A stretch of DNA of 64,000 bases, taken from assembly GCF_029227915.1 (NCBI RefSeq), contig NC_079879.1, forward strand, positions 62,001 through 126,000. Reading direction: 5' to 3'. The stretch comes from Hydractinia symbiolongicarpus (taxonomy: Eukaryota > Cnidaria > Hydrozoa > Anthoathecata > Hydractiniidae). Each line of letters starts with the position of its first letter. Position 1 is the first letter of the stretch. Made by a program: the position numbers and the translations under genes. Positions 63,177-64,000 of the stretch are shown here, piece after piece. The notes under the pieces were generated by a model that worked only from the letters and a program-made list of their open reading frames with translations, was not told where the DNA came from and searched no databases.

Positions 63177-64000
63177 ATTTCCCGTAAATCCCGGACCTGG
63201 CCCGTATAGTCAAAAGTATACAAATAAAGTGCGCAGGAAGTAAACTCATTTCCCGAACGATTTTTTAAATTATTTTTTTACCACTAAAACGCATGAGACT
63301 TGTAGTTTTCAAAAGTGATTTCATTTTTGATGAGACGCTGAATAAAAGGAGTTTAATCGCCGGCCAACGATAACCCGCGATTTGCCGTAAATCCCGGGCT
63401 TGACCCGTATAGTCGAATGTATACAAAGAAAGTAAACTGGGAGTAAACTCAATTCCCGAACGATTTTTTAAATTAATTTTTTTCCACTAAAACGCATAAG
63501 ACTTGTAGTTTTCAAAAACGATTTCATTTTTGATGAGACGCTGAATAAAAGGAGTTTAATCTCCGGCAAACGAAAACCTGCCATTTCCCGTAAATCCCGG
63601 ACCCGGCCCTTATAGTCAAAAGTATACAAGGAAAGTACGCAGGGAGTAAACTCATTTCCCGAACGATCCTTTAAATTATTTTTCCACCACTAAAACGCAT
63701 GAGACTTGTAGTTTTCAAAAGTGATTTCATTTTTGATGAGACGCTGAATAAAAGAAGTTTAATCTCCGGCAAACGAAAACGTGCGATTTCCCGTAAATCC
63801 CGGACCCGGCCCGTATAGTCAAAAGTATAGAAATAAAGTACGCAGGAAGTAAACTCATTTCCCGAACGATTTTTTAAATTATTTTTTCACCACTAAAACG
63901 CATGAGACTTGTAGTTTTAAAAAGTGATTTCATTTTTGATGAGAGGCTGAATAAAAGGAGTTTAATCGCCGGCAAACGAAAACCCGCGATTTGCCGTAAA

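Larger units (their letters stand above)
1..64000. repeat. Satellite DNA array, ~203-bp monomer, ~315 direct tandem copies
   Basis: The same unit recurs head to tail from the first to the last base. Anchors such as atgatttca begin at 1 (variant), 204, 407, 610 and 811, giving periods of 203, 203, 203 and 201. Conserved blocks in order are: gatgagacgctgaataaaag, ggagtttaatc, gccggcaaacgaaaaccc, gcgatttcccgtaaatcccg, cccgtatagtc, gtatacaaagaaagta, cccagggagtaaactcattt, cccgaacgatt, a T-rich block, caccactaaaacgcatgag and acttgtagttttcaaaa. A hand consensus has 79 G+C in 203 bp. Copies differ by substitutions, 1-bp indels and recombination between types. I recognise no known named satellite. The array has no visible edge in the window, so its full length is unknown. 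Confidence 0.98.
50968..64000. repeat. Subfamily region D
   Basis: About 64 monomers with new diagnostic variants: caaataaagta, gcaggaagtaaac, caaaaacgattt, ccaacgataacccgcg with gatttgccg, gtaaactgggag, cccgaacggttttttaaatt and ttttttccacta. It holds an 812-bp pair, a 1,826-bp pair, a 609-bp pair and a 203-bp pair, listed separately. Long-range matches join 53,830-55,170 to 60,325-61,665 (offset about 6,495 bp; private markers aaaagaatacaaat and ggaagaaaactc) and about 51,545 to 59,260. The frames seen on both strands here are repeat read-through. Confidence 0.85.

Noticed and set aside
1-64000. CRISPR array or bacterial repeat locus
   Set aside because: There are no short repeats separated by unique spacers; the entire 203-bp unit is repeated. 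No cas or other genes are present, and an array of this size is typical of eukaryotic satellite DNA.
1-64000. Telomeric or rDNA spacer repeat
   Set aside because: No TTAGGG, TTAGG or TTTAGGG runs and no rRNA gene sequence occur anywhere in the window.

Overview
The whole 64 kb window is one uninterrupted satellite DNA array: roughly 315 head-to-tail copies of a monomer of about 203 bp (individual copies mostly 201-204 bp), all in the same orientation. I find no gene, RNA gene, transposon, CRISPR array, telomeric repeat or unique single-copy DNA. Every open reading frame of 64-120 codons recurs, identical or nearly so, wherever the same monomer types recur, and 203 is not a multiple of 3, so these frames are by-products of the repeat. 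Array length, purity and multi-monomer higher-order repeats (HORs) point to eukaryotic constitutive heterochromatin (centromeric, pericentromeric or another satellite block). The sequence does not tell me the species. My hand-made consensus is about 39% GC and is not CpG-depleted (13 CpG in 203 bp, about 1.7 times expectation), which argues weakly against a heavily CpG-methylated germline.

Layout by monomer subfamily. A1 (about 1-4,400) has mixed monomers, including a four-monomer block seen four times in the window. B1 (about 4,400-12,720) has monomers reading gatgagaggctg and gtacacaaag and carries a nested 1,217-bp and 3,041-bp duplication. A2 (about 12,720-17,580) repeats A1 blocks inside a 2,430-bp duplication. 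A diverged stretch (about 17,580-18,270) leads into B2 (about 18,270-22,890), a second copy of B material. C (about 22,890-50,970) is dominated by a 4,663-bp (23-monomer) HOR and then a 4,054-bp (20-monomer) HOR. D (about 50,970-64,000) has monomers with caaataaag and ccaacgataacc and several shorter duplications (812, 1,826, 609 and 203 bp).

The most useful signals are internal to the repeat. There is a perfect 10-bp-arm inverted repeat with a 2-bp spacer in the basic monomer. There is a motif one base short of the minimal CENP-B box, present in one monomer class and lost in the other. One out-of-register junction near 24,598 breaks the 203-bp phase. A readable series of unequal-exchange breakpoints gives the order of duplications. 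Nothing here resembles a protein-coding system; the biology is that of a rapidly turning over satellite. All coordinates of duplication ends are approximate, because breakpoints fall inside homologous sequence.
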